Positions 1 to 9,344 are shown, numbered from the stretch's first letter. The stretch: DNA of 15,675 nt from Calditerrivibrio sp. (GCA_020217115.1 JAIWOA010000095.1:1-15675), one strand, 5' to 3'. Notes: a model not told the origin generated them from the letters alone. Made by a program: numbers and translations.

Positions 1-58
1 CTTTTTGAGAAGCATCAAAAACAAACTATACTATTTTAACTTATTTCATGAAAATATC

Positions 59-2890
59 TCAAACCTTTTCAAATTTGCATAGATAGGAATATTCGCAATA
101 TCTACAGTTATCCCCAGGGAGAGGGTAGATCTTCTCTGATTTAACCATATGTTCTTTTATATATTTTATAATCTGGTAATATCTGGCAAGGGATTCATCC
201 CCCTTTGATATGGAGATACCCCTGACAGAATCTTTTTCAGGTTTTGATAAGTTGTGTATTTTAGCTTCGAATTTTTCTCTGTCACTGTATATATTTGATG
301 CTCCAATTATATAAACTGGCAGCTGTAAAGATGGAACATCTCTTTTTATCTCAGATATCTCTTCTATACCAAATTTATCTTCAAAGATATCAAGATTGAT
401 CTTTTTTAATTTTGCTGGTGAGAATATTTTTGTGTATCCACCTGTTTTATAGTCAATAATACGCAAAATAGTGTCAGCTTCTCTTTCCACAATCTCTATG
501 CGATCAATATAACCATGTATCATTAATTGTTTGTCAACAAAGTATTTTTCTAAACCGATTATTTTAATATTCTCATTTTTTAGGATTAATTTTTGTTCTT
601 TAAAATATTTTAGAAGCCTGTCCTTAAGGGTAATTTGTAATATTTTAAAGGGGAATTCATTAAGATTCTTAAGGTAAGCATATACAGATTCAAAATCTTT
701 AAAATTTGCAATGGAATCAGGGAGATCATCTATAATAGAGGCTGCAATTCTGGAAAAGTTATCCATATCACCATCGGCAAGATAATTCCCCATAGTTTTT
801 TTGTAGCACTCTTCAACTATCTTGTGAGCCAGTTTACCCACATTGCTGGCATCAAAGCCATTATCAAAATTGATCCTCCCTTTGATACCTTTTATTCTTT
901 TTAGATAAAAAGAGTATGGGCATGTAATATATTCATCAAGCTGTGTGGAGGAGATCTTATTATTAGCGATCTCACAAAATTTCTCGATTATTTTATCATC
1001 TTTTTGTATACCATCCGACTCATTTTTATTGGGAGATATGGCAAAATGGTATTTTTGAGGTTGAAAAGTTCCTATATTTTCCAATTCTTTCATCAAAATT
1101 AGCTGCTCTACAAATCTGCTTCGCATAAATTTTTCTCTGCTGCTGCCACCAGATTTGTACAAAATATGTGCAGTCTTACTTGAGTGAAGAGTTCGAAAAA
1201 AGTTATACCTTACAAGCTGTTCCCTTTCTTCATAGGATGATAAACCTATCTCCCTTTTTATACTTTCTGGCAGTAAAGGGTCTATCTTTGGGATGGATGG
1301 TATGACCCCTTCATTCATATCAATGAAAACAACGGTATCAAAGGAGATCGATCTTGATTCCAGAAATCCCATTATCTGCAAACCCTTTAAAGGATCCCCC
1401 TCAAAGGGTATATAAAGATCGTTCATCATCTCTTTTATTATGCTTTGAATAAAGGTTATATTTATATCAAATTCCTCTAAAAGATCGATTGTCTTGAGGG
1501 GTTGAAGCATTCTGGATACAAATATAGATATACTATTTTCTGTAAAAGGATCTATACCTTTATCCTCTATGTTTTGAAGGATATCTTCCATTGTTAGTAC
1601 AAATTCCTTTGGACCTTTTATCTCCAGTAATTTTATAAAAAGTTCGGCATACCCTTTCTCTTGAAGGTTCACCGATGGCATACAGTCTTTATAAATTATC
1701 TGCCTAAGAGATATGGAATCGAAGTAATCCCTTTTTATACTGGTAGATATGCTTGAATCAAGAAATCTAAGAATTGTTTCAGTGGTTACAATTAGGGGTT
1801 GTCCATTAAGATATCTTGGATAAAGCTCTTCTAATATATCAAAAAGATTATTTATGAAAATACCCACTTCAGTATTTTTAAAAGGGTATCCCATTGTAAT
1901 ATTTAGATCTTTATTACCATCAATCTGGCTTAAAATCGGCAACAATGATGATTCAGATGGGAGTATTACTCCAAATTCATCAGCTGCCACAATTTTTCTA
2001 CCCTTTGGGAGTATATGGTTTAAAACCTTACCCTCTGATATCGTATCAGAAAGCTCATGTAGCTCGATTTTAGTTCTTATTTTCGTACCTTTGTGTTCTC
2101 TGAAAGTTATTTCTGATATCTTTTTTAACTTTTCTATTGTATTTTCCACGAGGGAGTATACTCCAAAACTGTAATTTTCACCTCCAAACTCAAAATTATC
2201 TCTTCCATGTAGATCTGTATGGAAAAAGAATTTTATATGATTTTTCTTTGAGATCTCTTCGTATATTTTTAGTTCAGCATTGGATAGGTAAACAGCTCCA
2301 CATATAAAAAATGTTTTATCTGATATGTAATTTTTAAAATATTCAGTTTCAATAGCCTCCAATGCCTTCAGGTAGACATCGCCACTTGAGGTCACGTTGT
2401 TGAATAAATTTCTATACTCTCTGTAGAGTGTTTTTATATTTTCTATTATCTTTCTTGCTTCATCTATAGCTTCTACATACTGAAAATCATGCAGCCTGTT
2501 TCCAAGCATCTGCTTGTCTATCTCCTCAAATAACGATGAAACTCTTTTCGCCCAGGGAAACGCCAGATCATCCCTATTGCCAAGGTATTTATATATATCT
2601 GGTATCTCTTTTATGAGCTTTAAAATCAGTAAAGTTCTTTTTATCTGATCCAGATATTTTATTTTTGATGGATAGAATTTCCCCACCATATCTGATAAAA
2701 AATTTTCTATGGTATAAAATTCTGTGGAAAGATTTTGATCCAGAGTCAACATTTTTGTTACAAATCTTATTGGCCTAATATTTGGGAATAAAACCACCAG
2801 CTTGTTACGGGGAGATAGCAGGGAGATATTCTCTGCTATTACGGATAAAAAATTTAAACTAAGATCAACTCTATTGATTTCAATCGACAT
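59..2890 (-). CDS. addB: AddB-like subunit of an AddAB/RecBCD-type helicase-nuclease (PD-(D/E)XK exonuclease with Fe-S staple)
   Basis: 943 aa; predicted inactive-helicase/nuclease partner of the AddA-like protein encoded just upstream, acting in double-strand break end resection. The C-terminal nuclease is intact by eye: His689 (GKLAHKI), Asp796 (GYIDRIE), Asp813 and Lys815 (IIDYKTG), Gln856 (LQLPVY). Four cysteines fit the AddB [4Fe-4S] staple: Cys657 (TCPYSFYL) before the nuclease, and Cys929, Cys932, Cys938 (C-x2-C-x5-C) at the C-terminus. A conserved AddB-type segment lies near residues 507-545 (MGFLESRSISFDTV, then MNEGVIP). No Walker A loop is seen in the N-terminus, so ATP hydrolysis is probably left to AddA. 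It is shorter than the roughly 1,150 aa of Firmicutes AddB. The ATG overlaps the addA stop by 11 nt. It could equally be named 'PD-(D/E)XK nuclease family protein'; subunit-level orthology is inference. Confidence 0.85.
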   Translation of the reverse strand: MSIEINRVDLSLNFLSVIAENISLLSPRNKLVVLFPNIRPIRFVTKMLTLDQNLSTEFYTIENFLSDMVGKFYPSKIKYLDQIKRTLLILKLIKEIPDIYKYLGNRDDLAFPWAKRVSSLFEEIDKQMLGNRLHDFQYVEAIDEARKIIENIKTLYREYRNLFNNVTSSGDVYLKALEAIETEYFKNYISDKTFFICGAVYLSNAELKIYEEISKKNHIKFFFHTDLHGRDNFEFGGENYSFGVYSLVENTIEKLKKISEITFREHKGTKIRTKIELHELSDTISEGKVLNHILPKGRKIVAADEFGVILPSESSLLPILSQIDGNKDLNITMGYPFKNTEVGIFINNLFDILEELYPRYLNGQPLIVTTETILRFLDSSISTSIKRDYFDSISLRQIIYKDCMPSVNLQEKGYAELFIKLLEIKGPKEFVLTMEDILQNIEDKGIDPFTENSISIFVSRMLQPLKTIDLLEEFDINITFIQSIIKEMMNDLYIPFEGDPLKGLQIMGFLESRSISFDTVVFIDMNEGVIPSIPKIDPLLPESIKREIGLSSYEEREQLVRYNFFRTLHSSKTAHILYKSGGSSREKFMRSRFVEQLILMKELENIGTFQPQKYHFAISPNKNESDGIQKDDKIIEKFCEIANNKISSTQLDEYITCPYSFYLKRIKGIKGRINFDNGFDASNVGKLAHKIVEECYKKTMGNYLADGDMDNFSRIAASIIDDLPDSIANFKDFESVYAYLKNLNEFPFKILQITLKDRLLKYFKEQKLILKNENIKIIGLEKYFVDKQLMIHGYIDRIEIVEREADTILRIIDYKTGGYTKIFSPAKLKKINLDIFEDKFGIEEISEIKRDVPSLQLPVYIIGASNIYSDREKFEAKIHNLSKPEKDSVRGISISKGDESLARYYQIIKYIKEHMVKSEKIYPLPGDNCRYCEYSYLCKFEKV

Positions 2891-5800
2891 ATAACTGTTC
2901 TCCAGAATTTACATAATATATGATCCCTTTACTCCCTTTAGGAAATATTGAAAGATAGTTTTTTAACTGTTTTTTGTGAGTTCCCAGATTTTTTTCACCT
3001 GTTTTATAATCTAAAATGAAAAAAATATCATCCTTTTTAACAATTCTATCCAATCTGATAATTTTCCCATCCCTATTAACAAACTCCTTTTCATTCCAGA
3101 AAGTGTCCAGCTCAAAAAAATCCCTGAGATCAGATACGGTTTTTTCCATCATTTCAAGTATCGAACTATCATGAAAACCGACCTGAAGAGCCGCCCTTTC
3201 ATAGGCATCCTTAAGGGGATCTACTCCATTTCTCGATATATTACCAATATAGCTCATTGCAAGATGGAAAAAGTTCCCCATCATTATTTCATTAACTTTT
3301 TCTCCATAAGATAGATTTGCAATCTTTATAAATCTTCTTATATCCCCATTGAAAGATGATTTTGGTATAGAAATTTCACTTGAGTCCTCTTTCTCTGATT
3401 TAGGAATAAGATCTCTATTTCCACTTTTAAAGATATATAAGCCATCATTTTCATGAAGCTGTAACATATTTTTTAGAAAATCAGCCACTGAAAATCTTGA
3501 ATCATTTACTTTCCCATATATGAAAAGTATCTCTTTTGCCCTTGTATTTGCTACATACATAAGGTTTATTGCCTCAATAAATTCCCTTTTTTTCTTTTCA
3601 TAATATATATCCCTTGCTGATTTAAGTAGATTGGACAGTTTCATGTCTATTTTGCAAAAGATCTCTTTGTCTAACCCTATCTCCTTTAAGTTTACATAAT
3701 CGTATATCGGTGAGTTACTACTTTGAAACTTCCAGTCATAAAATGGGATAAATACTACCGGTGATTCGAGCCCCTTCGCCTTATGTATGGTCATTATACG
3801 GATTGCATTCAGATTTTCAGAAACAGTTACGGATATCTCTTTATTTTCATTAAAATGTTTCAACACTTTTCTAAGACTTTTGCCAGTTAATGAAAGGGTA
3901 TTTACCTCTTCAAGAAATTTTTCTATGTAGCCTGTATTCTGTTCAGACTGTAAATTATATCTGCTCAGGAGGTAAATAAAGAACTCATATGGTGTAAGTT
4001 TTCTAATCTTTTCCTCTATTTCACTATCCAGATATTTTACTAAATCTGCTTCAGCTAAAGCATCCCGGTATGCTTCGTCTTCAGGATTAATAGCTGCTGA
4101 TGCTATCAATAATATATTTTTTATATCATTATTTGTAAAAATCAGAAGGCTATCTTCGGTTATAAAGTTACAATCTGGAAAGTATTGGTCGAACCATCGG
4201 ATTATATCTGGTATATCTTTTTTACTTCTGACAAGGATAAGAATATCAGAAAGATCATAACCTTTAGAAAGTATATATTCCATATCATTTTTGAAGTTTT
4301 CCTTCAATTTCTCATCTGTATCTTCATCTGTTTTCAGTAGCTTTACTTCAATGTAACCGTCCCCTTGAGCTTTAGCTATCTGTTCAGAATTTTGGTAGAT
4401 CTTGTTCACTTCACTTATCAACATTTCAGTGTAATCATTGAAATATTTTTTAATGTGCTGAATGTTTTCATTATTCAGCAGTGTATCTGGATTAAATAAT
4501 GAATTATTAAAGTTTACAATTTCTTTAGCAGATCTAAAATTCTCTTTCAATTCTTCTGTTTTAAGATCAACAATCTCTTTTACTTTATCAAATACTGTGT
4601 AGTCTCCTCCACGCCATGCATATATCGCCTGCTTTTTGTCACCGACTACAAAAACAGTTCCACCTTCACTTACACTATTTTCCAAAAGCTCTTTCATGCT
4701 ATCAAGCTGTATTTGCGAAGTATCCTGAAATTCATCAATTAGGTAGTGTGAGATATGCTCACCAAGTCTGCAAAATGCAGAGGTTACTCCATTTTCCTTC
4801 GACAAGAGGTTTGAAACGATTTTAGAAATATTTTTCCCTTCAATTATGTTTAGACTTTTTCTGATCCTATCTTCGACATTTTTTAGTTTATTTATCTGAA
4901 TAAATGTACTTCTGGATTCAAGATAATGTTTAATAATTTCGTAAAATCTGCAATATTCAAGGAGTATTGCCTGTGTGTTCGTTATCTCTTCAGGGATCTC
5001 CAGCTTCGACGATTTTTTTAAAAAATTGGCAAGAGGAGTTTCAAGTTTCTCTACAAAATGTTCGGTAGCAATCGGGCTTATCTTTTCTATCCATCTTGAA
5101 GTATTGCTGTTAAATAGCTTAATGTTGTTCTGGTAAAAATTATTTAAGATCTCACCAGATGAGATGATCCCTTTTTTTAGTTCATCAACTGCTTCAACTA
5201 AATTGTTTGATATCTTTCCAAATTTTTTATTAACTAATTGGAGAAGTTCATCCTCCTCCAGAATATCTTTCGGAATATCAAGGTATCGATAATCACTTAG
5301 CGAATCCTTTATCAGCTTTTCACCGTTCATCCCCCCTTTGGATCTATTTAATAGATCTTTAAGGTATTCCAGCAACGAATCATGGTTGGTTTTATCTAAA
5401 AATAGTTCGATGAAAGCTTTGTTAAATACCAGATCATTGTCAAAGGTAATCTCATAGTCAGGACATATCCCAAGGTCAATGGCGAAAGCTCCAAGTATCT
5501 TGTTCATAAAAGAATCGATGGTTGTAACATTAAAATCGCTGCTGTTTTTAATTATATCTATTAATAGTAGTATGGCATCCTTTTTCGCAAGAGGGATATC
5601 TGATAGGGATCGATCTTTTTCATTAATTTCTGCTATCCTTTTCAAAAATGTCAATATTCTGTCCTTCATCTCAGCAGCAGCTTTGTTTGTGAATGTTATA
5701 GCTGCAATTGAGCTTATCCCATCAGGGTAATTGAGATCTGCAGCACCTGCACACTTTAATAGACAGAGATTAGATTTCCCCTCTAAATTTTTTTTTAAAT

Positions 5801-5909
5801 AATTCATATATAAGGATAGAAGTGTTATATACCTTTTGGCAAGTTGGTAGGTTTTTCCAGATCCAGCAGAAGACTCAATGGATAGTTTGCTTATAAAACT
5901 ATTTTTCAA
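2880..5909 (-). CDS. addA: AddA-like UvrD/REP-family helicase-nuclease (ATP-dependent exonuclease subunit A)
   Basis: 1009 aa superfamily 1A helicase with a C-terminal nuclease; expected to unwind and degrade broken DNA ends together with AddB. Helicase motifs in order: Walker A SSAGSGKT (13-20), motif Ia ITFTNKAAAEM (71-81), Walker B IDEFQD (391-396), motif III VVGDKKQAIYAWRG (421-434), motif IV LKENFRS (454-460), motif V IRIMTIHKAKGLE (703-715), motif VI LMYVANTRAKE (783-793). Nuclease residues are His882 (GNFFHLAM), Asp954 (RLDRI), Asp967 and Lys969 (ILDYKTGE) and Gln981. The start is TTG, preceded by AGAGGTGAG at suitable spacing; the next in-frame ATG would delete Walker A, so TTG is required. 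It is shorter than typical AddA (about 1,200 aa). It lies 37 nt after the DUF493 gene and overlaps addB by 11 nt. A name such as 'RecB-like' is also defensible. Confidence 0.88.
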   Translation of the reverse strand: MKNSFISKLSIESSAGSGKTYQLAKRYITLLSLYMNYLKKNLEGKSNLCLLKCAGAADLNYPDGISSIAAITFTNKAAAEMKDRILTFLKRIAEINEKDRSLSDIPLAKKDAILLLIDIIKNSSDFNVTTIDSFMNKILGAFAIDLGICPDYEITFDNDLVFNKAFIELFLDKTNHDSLLEYLKDLLNRSKGGMNGEKLIKDSLSDYRYLDIPKDILEEDELLQLVNKKFGKISNNLVEAVDELKKGIISSGEILNNFYQNNIKLFNSNTSRWIEKISPIATEHFVEKLETPLANFLKKSSKLEIPEEITNTQAILLEYCRFYEIIKHYLESRSTFIQINKLKNVEDRIRKSLNIIEGKNISKIVSNLLSKENGVTSAFCRLGEHISHYLIDEFQDTSQIQLDSMKELLENSVSEGGTVFVVGDKKQAIYAWRGGDYTVFDKVKEIVDLKTEELKENFRSAKEIVNFNNSLFNPDTLLNNENIQHIKKYFNDYTEMLISEVNKIYQNSEQIAKAQGDGYIEVKLLKTDEDTDEKLKENFKNDMEYILSKGYDLSDILILVRSKKDIPDIIRWFDQYFPDCNFITEDSLLIFTNNDIKNILLIASAAINPEDEAYRDALAEADLVKYLDSEIEEKIRKLTPYEFFIYLLSRYNLQSEQNTGYIEKFLEEVNTLSLTGKSLRKVLKHFNENKEISVTVSENLNAIRIMTIHKAKGLESPVVFIPFYDWKFQSSNSPIYDYVNLKEIGLDKEIFCKIDMKLSNLLKSARDIYYEKKKREFIEAINLMYVANTRAKEILFIYGKVNDSRFSVADFLKNMLQLHENDGLYIFKSGNRDLIPKSEKEDSSEISIPKSSFNGDIRRFIKIANLSYGEKVNEIMMGNFFHLAMSYIGNISRNGVDPLKDAYERAALQVGFHDSSILEMMEKTVSDLRDFFELDTFWNEKEFVNRDGKIIRLDRIVKKDDIFFILDYKTGEKNLGTHKKQLKNYLSIFPKGSKGIIYYVNSGEQLYVD

Positions 5910-5946
5910 ATCTCACCTCTCAAAGTTTAAAATCAATTTGATAGGA

Positions 5947-6204
5947 TCAAAGATAATATCTTAGCCCTTTTACACCTTTTATTAAAACATAATATCCTTT
6001 TAGTTCTTCGTAGGATTCTATTTCAATTGTTATACCAAAACTTATATATTTTCCAGAACTGCTGAGGTTTATTGTCTTATCCAGTATCTGTTTTTTATTA
6101 ACAATATCTTCAACATCATTTATAAATTCCGATGAATTATTGCCAACTATTTTAAAGGTATATATTACAGGAAAGCTTAACATCTCCTCTATCTTATTTT
6201 CCAC
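5947..6204 (-). CDS. DUF493 family protein (YbeD-like)
   Basis: 85 aa small cytoplasmic protein. The layout matches DUF493/YbeD: an N-terminal 'FPVIYTFKIVG' strand, a central 'SSSGKYISFGITIEIES' (family pattern S-x-x-G-x-Y-x-S) and a final 'IKGVKGLRYYL' resembling the family's '...pgVk..L' ending. E. coli YbeD has been linked to lipoate metabolism, but no general biochemical role is established and none is claimed here. The start is GTG at 6204, preceded by GAGGT with a 5-nt spacer; the ATG seven codons later has its purine run too close to serve as a ribosome site. The GTG overlaps the radical SAM stop by 11 nt (GTGGAAAATAA). It sits between the radical SAM gene and addA in the same operon; nothing shows a functional link. 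Confidence 0.8.
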   Translation of the reverse strand: MENKIEEMLSFPVIYTFKIVGNNSSEFINDVEDIVNKKQILDKTINLSSSGKYISFGITIEIESYEELKGYYVLIKGVKGLRYYL

Positions 6205-7378
6205 AGTTTACCTCGGTTAAATTGTATTTTGCAAAGTTTAGCTGTGTATTCCATTGCCCAAAAAGTCTACTTTTACCCTCAAGACTTTTTATATATTTTT
6301 CAAAATAGTCTGGTATGGTAGTTGGCTCCATATTTTCCCATCTGCTACCAGGTAAAGGCATGAAATAATGGGAATGGATCCTCACCCTTTTATACCATTT
6401 TTCAATCCAGTTTAATGTCTCTTTGATACTTTCATCATTTTCAAAGGGTAATCCAAAGATAAAATCAACGTCAACAGTGAATTTATACTTTAAAAATAGC
6501 TCTATTGAATTTTCCACAATACTTATATCGGTGGGTCTATTCATCATTTTTAACATAAATTTTGATGCAGATTGAAGACCAATGACAACCCTTTTGTTGT
6601 GGCAAAACTCCTTTATAAGCCTTACAAAATCCTCATTGACAAAATATGGATTAATCTCTGAAGGGAATGAACCGTAAAATATTCTCCCCCTATCCTTCAA
6701 AATTCTATGCATGGTGACAAGTAGCTCTTCAATTTTTTTCAGATTGATCCCATTTTTGTAATAGTAGGAGGCAGAATCAGGTGAAATAAATCTTAGATCA
6801 GTTTTATTATGTAAAAGACCGTATTCAACATCTTCAGCTATCTTATCAACACTTTTATATCTGATTTTTCCACTGTATAACTGGGGTGTCTGACAATAAT
6901 TACAGGAAAATGTACAACCCCTCATGATTTCTATTGCACCAAAAAGATTCCTTTTTTTTGGGTACGCAGAAAAATCGTTTAAGTCAACCCTCTCTTTTGA
7001 ATGGTATATCTTTTTTTCTAAATTGCCAGAGATGAAATCATTCACTATCTCCCTTATAGCAAGTTCCCCCTCACCCACACAGATTTTGTCAAAGAATCCC
7101 TCTGTCTCTTCAGGTCTTGCTGATGGGTGTGGACCACCCGCAATTAATTTTATATTTTTATCAGTCTTTTTAAGATCCTTAGCAAGATCAAAATAGAACT
7201 GTGCATTTATGCTATTGAAGGATAGATAATAAAATCCACTCTCCAGCTTACCTTTTAGATCCTCCAGCTTTATCACTTTATATTCCAGCTCAGGGAACCA
7301 TTTCTCAAAAGCCACTAAGAGTGATCTGATGGAGAATTTATTGAATTTGTCCAGTAAAAAGTAATGTTTAGGTGTCAA
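6194..7378 (-). CDS. B12-binding domain/radical SAM protein (resembles the MJ_1487 family)
   Basis: 394 aa from the start chosen here. The N-terminal part resembles a cobalamin-binding Rossmann domain, with the 'IAGGPHPSARPEE' loop and 'VGEGE' typical of B12-binding radical SAM proteins, but no DxHxxG histidine motif, so base-off cobalamin ligation is doubtful. The radical SAM CxxxCxxC cluster is 'GCTFSCNYCQTP' (Cys155, 159, 162 from this start), followed by a TIM-barrel region with 'VVIGLQSAS' and 'VDVDFIFGLPFE'. The substrate is unknown. An upstream TTG at 7396 would add six residues but has a poor ribosome site. TTG at 7378 has GGTGG six nt upstream and gives an 11-nt overlap with nfeD (TTGACACCTAA), the same arrangement as two other junctions in this operon. 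Family assignment is from motif memory; start and substrate are uncertain. Confidence 0.8.
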   Translation of the reverse strand: MTPKHYFLLDKFNKFSIRSLLVAFEKWFPELEYKVIKLEDLKGKLESGFYYLSFNSINAQFYFDLAKDLKKTDKNIKLIAGGPHPSARPEETEGFFDKICVGEGELAIREIVNDFISGNLEKKIYHSKERVDLNDFSAYPKKRNLFGAIEIMRGCTFSCNYCQTPQLYSGKIRYKSVDKIAEDVEYGLLHNKTDLRFISPDSASYYYKNGINLKKIEELLVTMHRILKDRGRIFYGSFPSEINPYFVNEDFVRLIKEFCHNKRVVIGLQSASKFMLKMMNRPTDISIVENSIELFLKYKFTVDVDFIFGLPFENDESIKETLNWIEKWYKRVRIHSHYFMPLPGSRWENMEPTTIPDYFEKYIKSLEGKSRLFGQWNTQLNFAKYNLTEVNCGK

Positions 7379-8621
7379 TATGTTCCACCGTTGCAAGAAG
7401 ATCTTCTACTTTGACAACTCTTATTTTGTCCCCCTCTTTTAAGTTTTTAGAAGAGGTTATGTTCCATATTTCACCATGGATTTTTGCCTTCCCAGACATT
7501 TTTTCACTATCCCAATCGATTACAACTCCAATCTTTTCAAGCATCCCCTCTGCACCAGTGTAGGATTTTTTTCTCATATCTTTTATAATTAACCTGCCTA
7601 TCGCAAGGATGATTGCAACAAAAAATATTAAAATGGCAGAAATAAACCAGATAGATACACCAATCCCCATGTTACCTCCATTCTTGAAAAGGATATAAAG
7701 TCCAGATGCCAGAGAGACTATTCCAGCAATTGATAAGAGTCCAAAGCTCACTATAAAAACCTCAGCTATAAGTAGAGCTATCCCTGCAAAAATCAACAAA
7801 AGACCAAGGTAATTAATCGGTATAACATTGATTGCAAGGAGAAAAAGTATAATGGCTGCAATTCCTATGGATGCAAAGATGAAAGATCCCGGCATCTTAA
7901 ATTCGAGAAATATAGCAGCAATGGCTATTAAAACAAGCATAACTATAACATTTGGGTCTGTGAGAAAAAACGCTATTTTTTCTGTGATGGTAGGTTCATT
8001 TTTCTTTATTGTAGGTATTTTATCAAGTTTGAAGTGTTCTTTTACCTTTTCAAGGAACTCCTGTTCATTTTTTACCACCAGATCTACAATTTTTTTGTCC
8101 AGAGCTTCTCTTGCTGTCAGACTAATCGAGTTTATAACCATATCTACAGCTATCTCTTCATTCCTACCCTTCTTCTGTGAAATAGATCTCATAAATGCTG
8201 TAGTATCATTTTCCACCTTTTTTCTCATATCCCCTTTTATATCATCTCCGGTGATATTGACTGGATGAGCTGCTCCAATATGTGTCCCCTCAGCCATTAC
8301 GAGATAATCTGATGCCAATGCTATAAATGCTCCTGCCGACGTTGCCCTTGCTCCCTGAGGAGCCACATAGACAACTATTGGAATTTTTGACTCAAAAAAA
8401 AGCTGAACAATTTTCCTTGTGGACTCAAGAACTCCTCCAGGTGTATCAAGCTTTACCACAAAGATGGAGTCAGATGCCTCAGCTTTTTCCATGTGAGATT
8501 TTAGATGTTTGAATGTATATTCGGAAATAATCCCCTTTACTTCCACGAGGTAGATCTCCTTTGCATACAGACAGGATAAAGCAGATAACATGATTAATAT
8601 TATAAAAAATACTCTTTTCAT
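7368..8621 (-). CDS. NfeD-family membrane-bound ClpP-class serine protease
   Basis: 417 aa. Residues 1-20 form a signal peptide ending LSCLYA. Residues about 23-190 are a ClpP/crotonase-fold protease: 'VVKLDTPGGVLEST' oxyanion region, Ser95 in 'ARATSAGAFIALAS', and Lys134/Lys135 as the likely catalytic lysine (a Ser-Lys dyad is known in PH1510). Residues about 215-350 hold five or so hydrophobic membrane segments. Residues about 360-415 form the soluble NfeD OB-fold domain ('GAEGMLEKIGVVI', 'GEIWNITSS', 'GDKIRVVKVEDLLATVE'). The family is thought to act in membrane quality control with a stomatin/SPFH partner, but no such gene is adjacent here. The ATG overlaps the trmB stop by 4 nt (ATGA). 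The protein appears full-length, with no missing motif. Confidence 0.92.
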   Translation of the reverse strand: MKRVFFIILIMLSALSCLYAKEIYLVEVKGIISEYTFKHLKSHMEKAEASDSIFVVKLDTPGGVLESTRKIVQLFFESKIPIVVYVAPQGARATSAGAFIALASDYLVMAEGTHIGAAHPVNITGDDIKGDMRKKVENDTTAFMRSISQKKGRNEEIAVDMVINSISLTAREALDKKIVDLVVKNEQEFLEKVKEHFKLDKIPTIKKNEPTITEKIAFFLTDPNVIVMLVLIAIAAIFLEFKMPGSFIFASIGIAAIILFLLAINVIPINYLGLLLIFAGIALLIAEVFIVSFGLLSIAGIVSLASGLYILFKNGGNMGIGVSIWFISAILIFFVAIILAIGRLIIKDMRKKSYTGAEGMLEKIGVVIDWDSEKMSGKAKIHGEIWNITSSKNLKEGDKIRVVKVEDLLATVEHIDT

Positions 8622-9262
8622 ATCTTCTCCATACGGAAGAAATATACTTTGCTGTGAATTGCAAATTTCCTGTAATATTTTGTGGGATAATAATCTACCA
8701 ATTCATTGACAAAATAGCTTTCAAATTTTGGATGTAACTCCTCTACAACCTTAAGGTTTTTTAATATATCTGCAGCATAATCATCATGATCGGTTGCTAT
8801 ATATATATTGCCTCCAGTGACAAGCTTATCCTTTATCACTTTTAAGAAGCTATCTTTGAGAAGTCTTCTTCGATTATGTTTCTTTTTGGGCCATGGATCA
8901 GGAAAGTTTATATAAAAATTAGAGACCGAATTATCCTTTAGTAAAGGTACAAAAAAGGATGCATCAAACTGAATAAGCTTTACATTCTTTAAACCATTCT
9001 TTTTTACTCTATCAATGGCTTTTCTAAATATTTTTCTGTAAACTTCAAAACCTATAAAATTTTCATCAACACGCTCTTTTGCAAAATGTGTAATAAATTC
9101 ACCATTGCCTATCCCTATTTCAATATTTAACTTTTTTTCATCTTTAAAAATTGGAGCAAGGATATACTCTGTAAATGGCTTAATTTGAGATTTAATGGGA
9201 TCAGAAAAGGTATAAAGATCATCTTCAAAGTTTATTTCCAGACTGACTAATCTATTTTCCAC
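8618..9262 (-). CDS. trmB: tRNA (guanine-N7-)-methyltransferase
   Basis: 214 aa, normal family length. It methylates G46 of tRNA using S-adenosylmethionine. Motif I 'IEIGIGNGEFI' (residues 47-57) binds SAM. The signature 'NFPDPWPKKKHNRRRLL' (119-135) is diagnostic of TrmB, and 'PTKYYRKF' (193-200) is the family's C-terminal specificity element. The start is GTG at 9262, with AAGGGGA about 7 nt upstream. The ATG overlapping it (ATGAGTG) is out of frame. The 82 nt upstream hold at best a weak minus-strand promoter (TTGAAA near 9304-9309 and TAATAT at 9283-9288, spacer only 15), so readthrough from the DUF1858 promoter is possible. It leads the packed series trmB-nfeD-radical SAM-DUF493-addA-addB. 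Confidence 0.95.
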   Translation of the reverse strand: MENRLVSLEINFEDDLYTFSDPIKSQIKPFTEYILAPIFKDEKKLNIEIGIGNGEFITHFAKERVDENFIGFEVYRKIFRKAIDRVKKNGLKNVKLIQFDASFFVPLLKDNSVSNFYINFPDPWPKKKHNRRRLLKDSFLKVIKDKLVTGGNIYIATDHDDYAADILKNLKVVEELHPKFESYFVNELVDYYPTKYYRKFAIHSKVYFFRMEKI

Positions 9263-9344
9263 TCATGATCCCCTTACTGCAAATATTAAAAGCAATCTAT
9301 TCATTTCAACTTCTTATTGTAAGCTAAGTGTGTTAACAACTATT

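Noticed and set aside
1..58. Inverted repeat TTTTTGA/TCAAAAA (2-21) and palindrome TTTCATGAAA (44-53) after addB
   Set aside because: Stems are short and almost all A/T, no U-run follows in the addB direction within the window, and the next gene is not visible.
7828..8268. 146-codon plus-strand frame opposite nfeD
   Set aside because: Hydrophobic composition merely mirrors the membrane segments of NfeD on the other strand; no recognisable domain.
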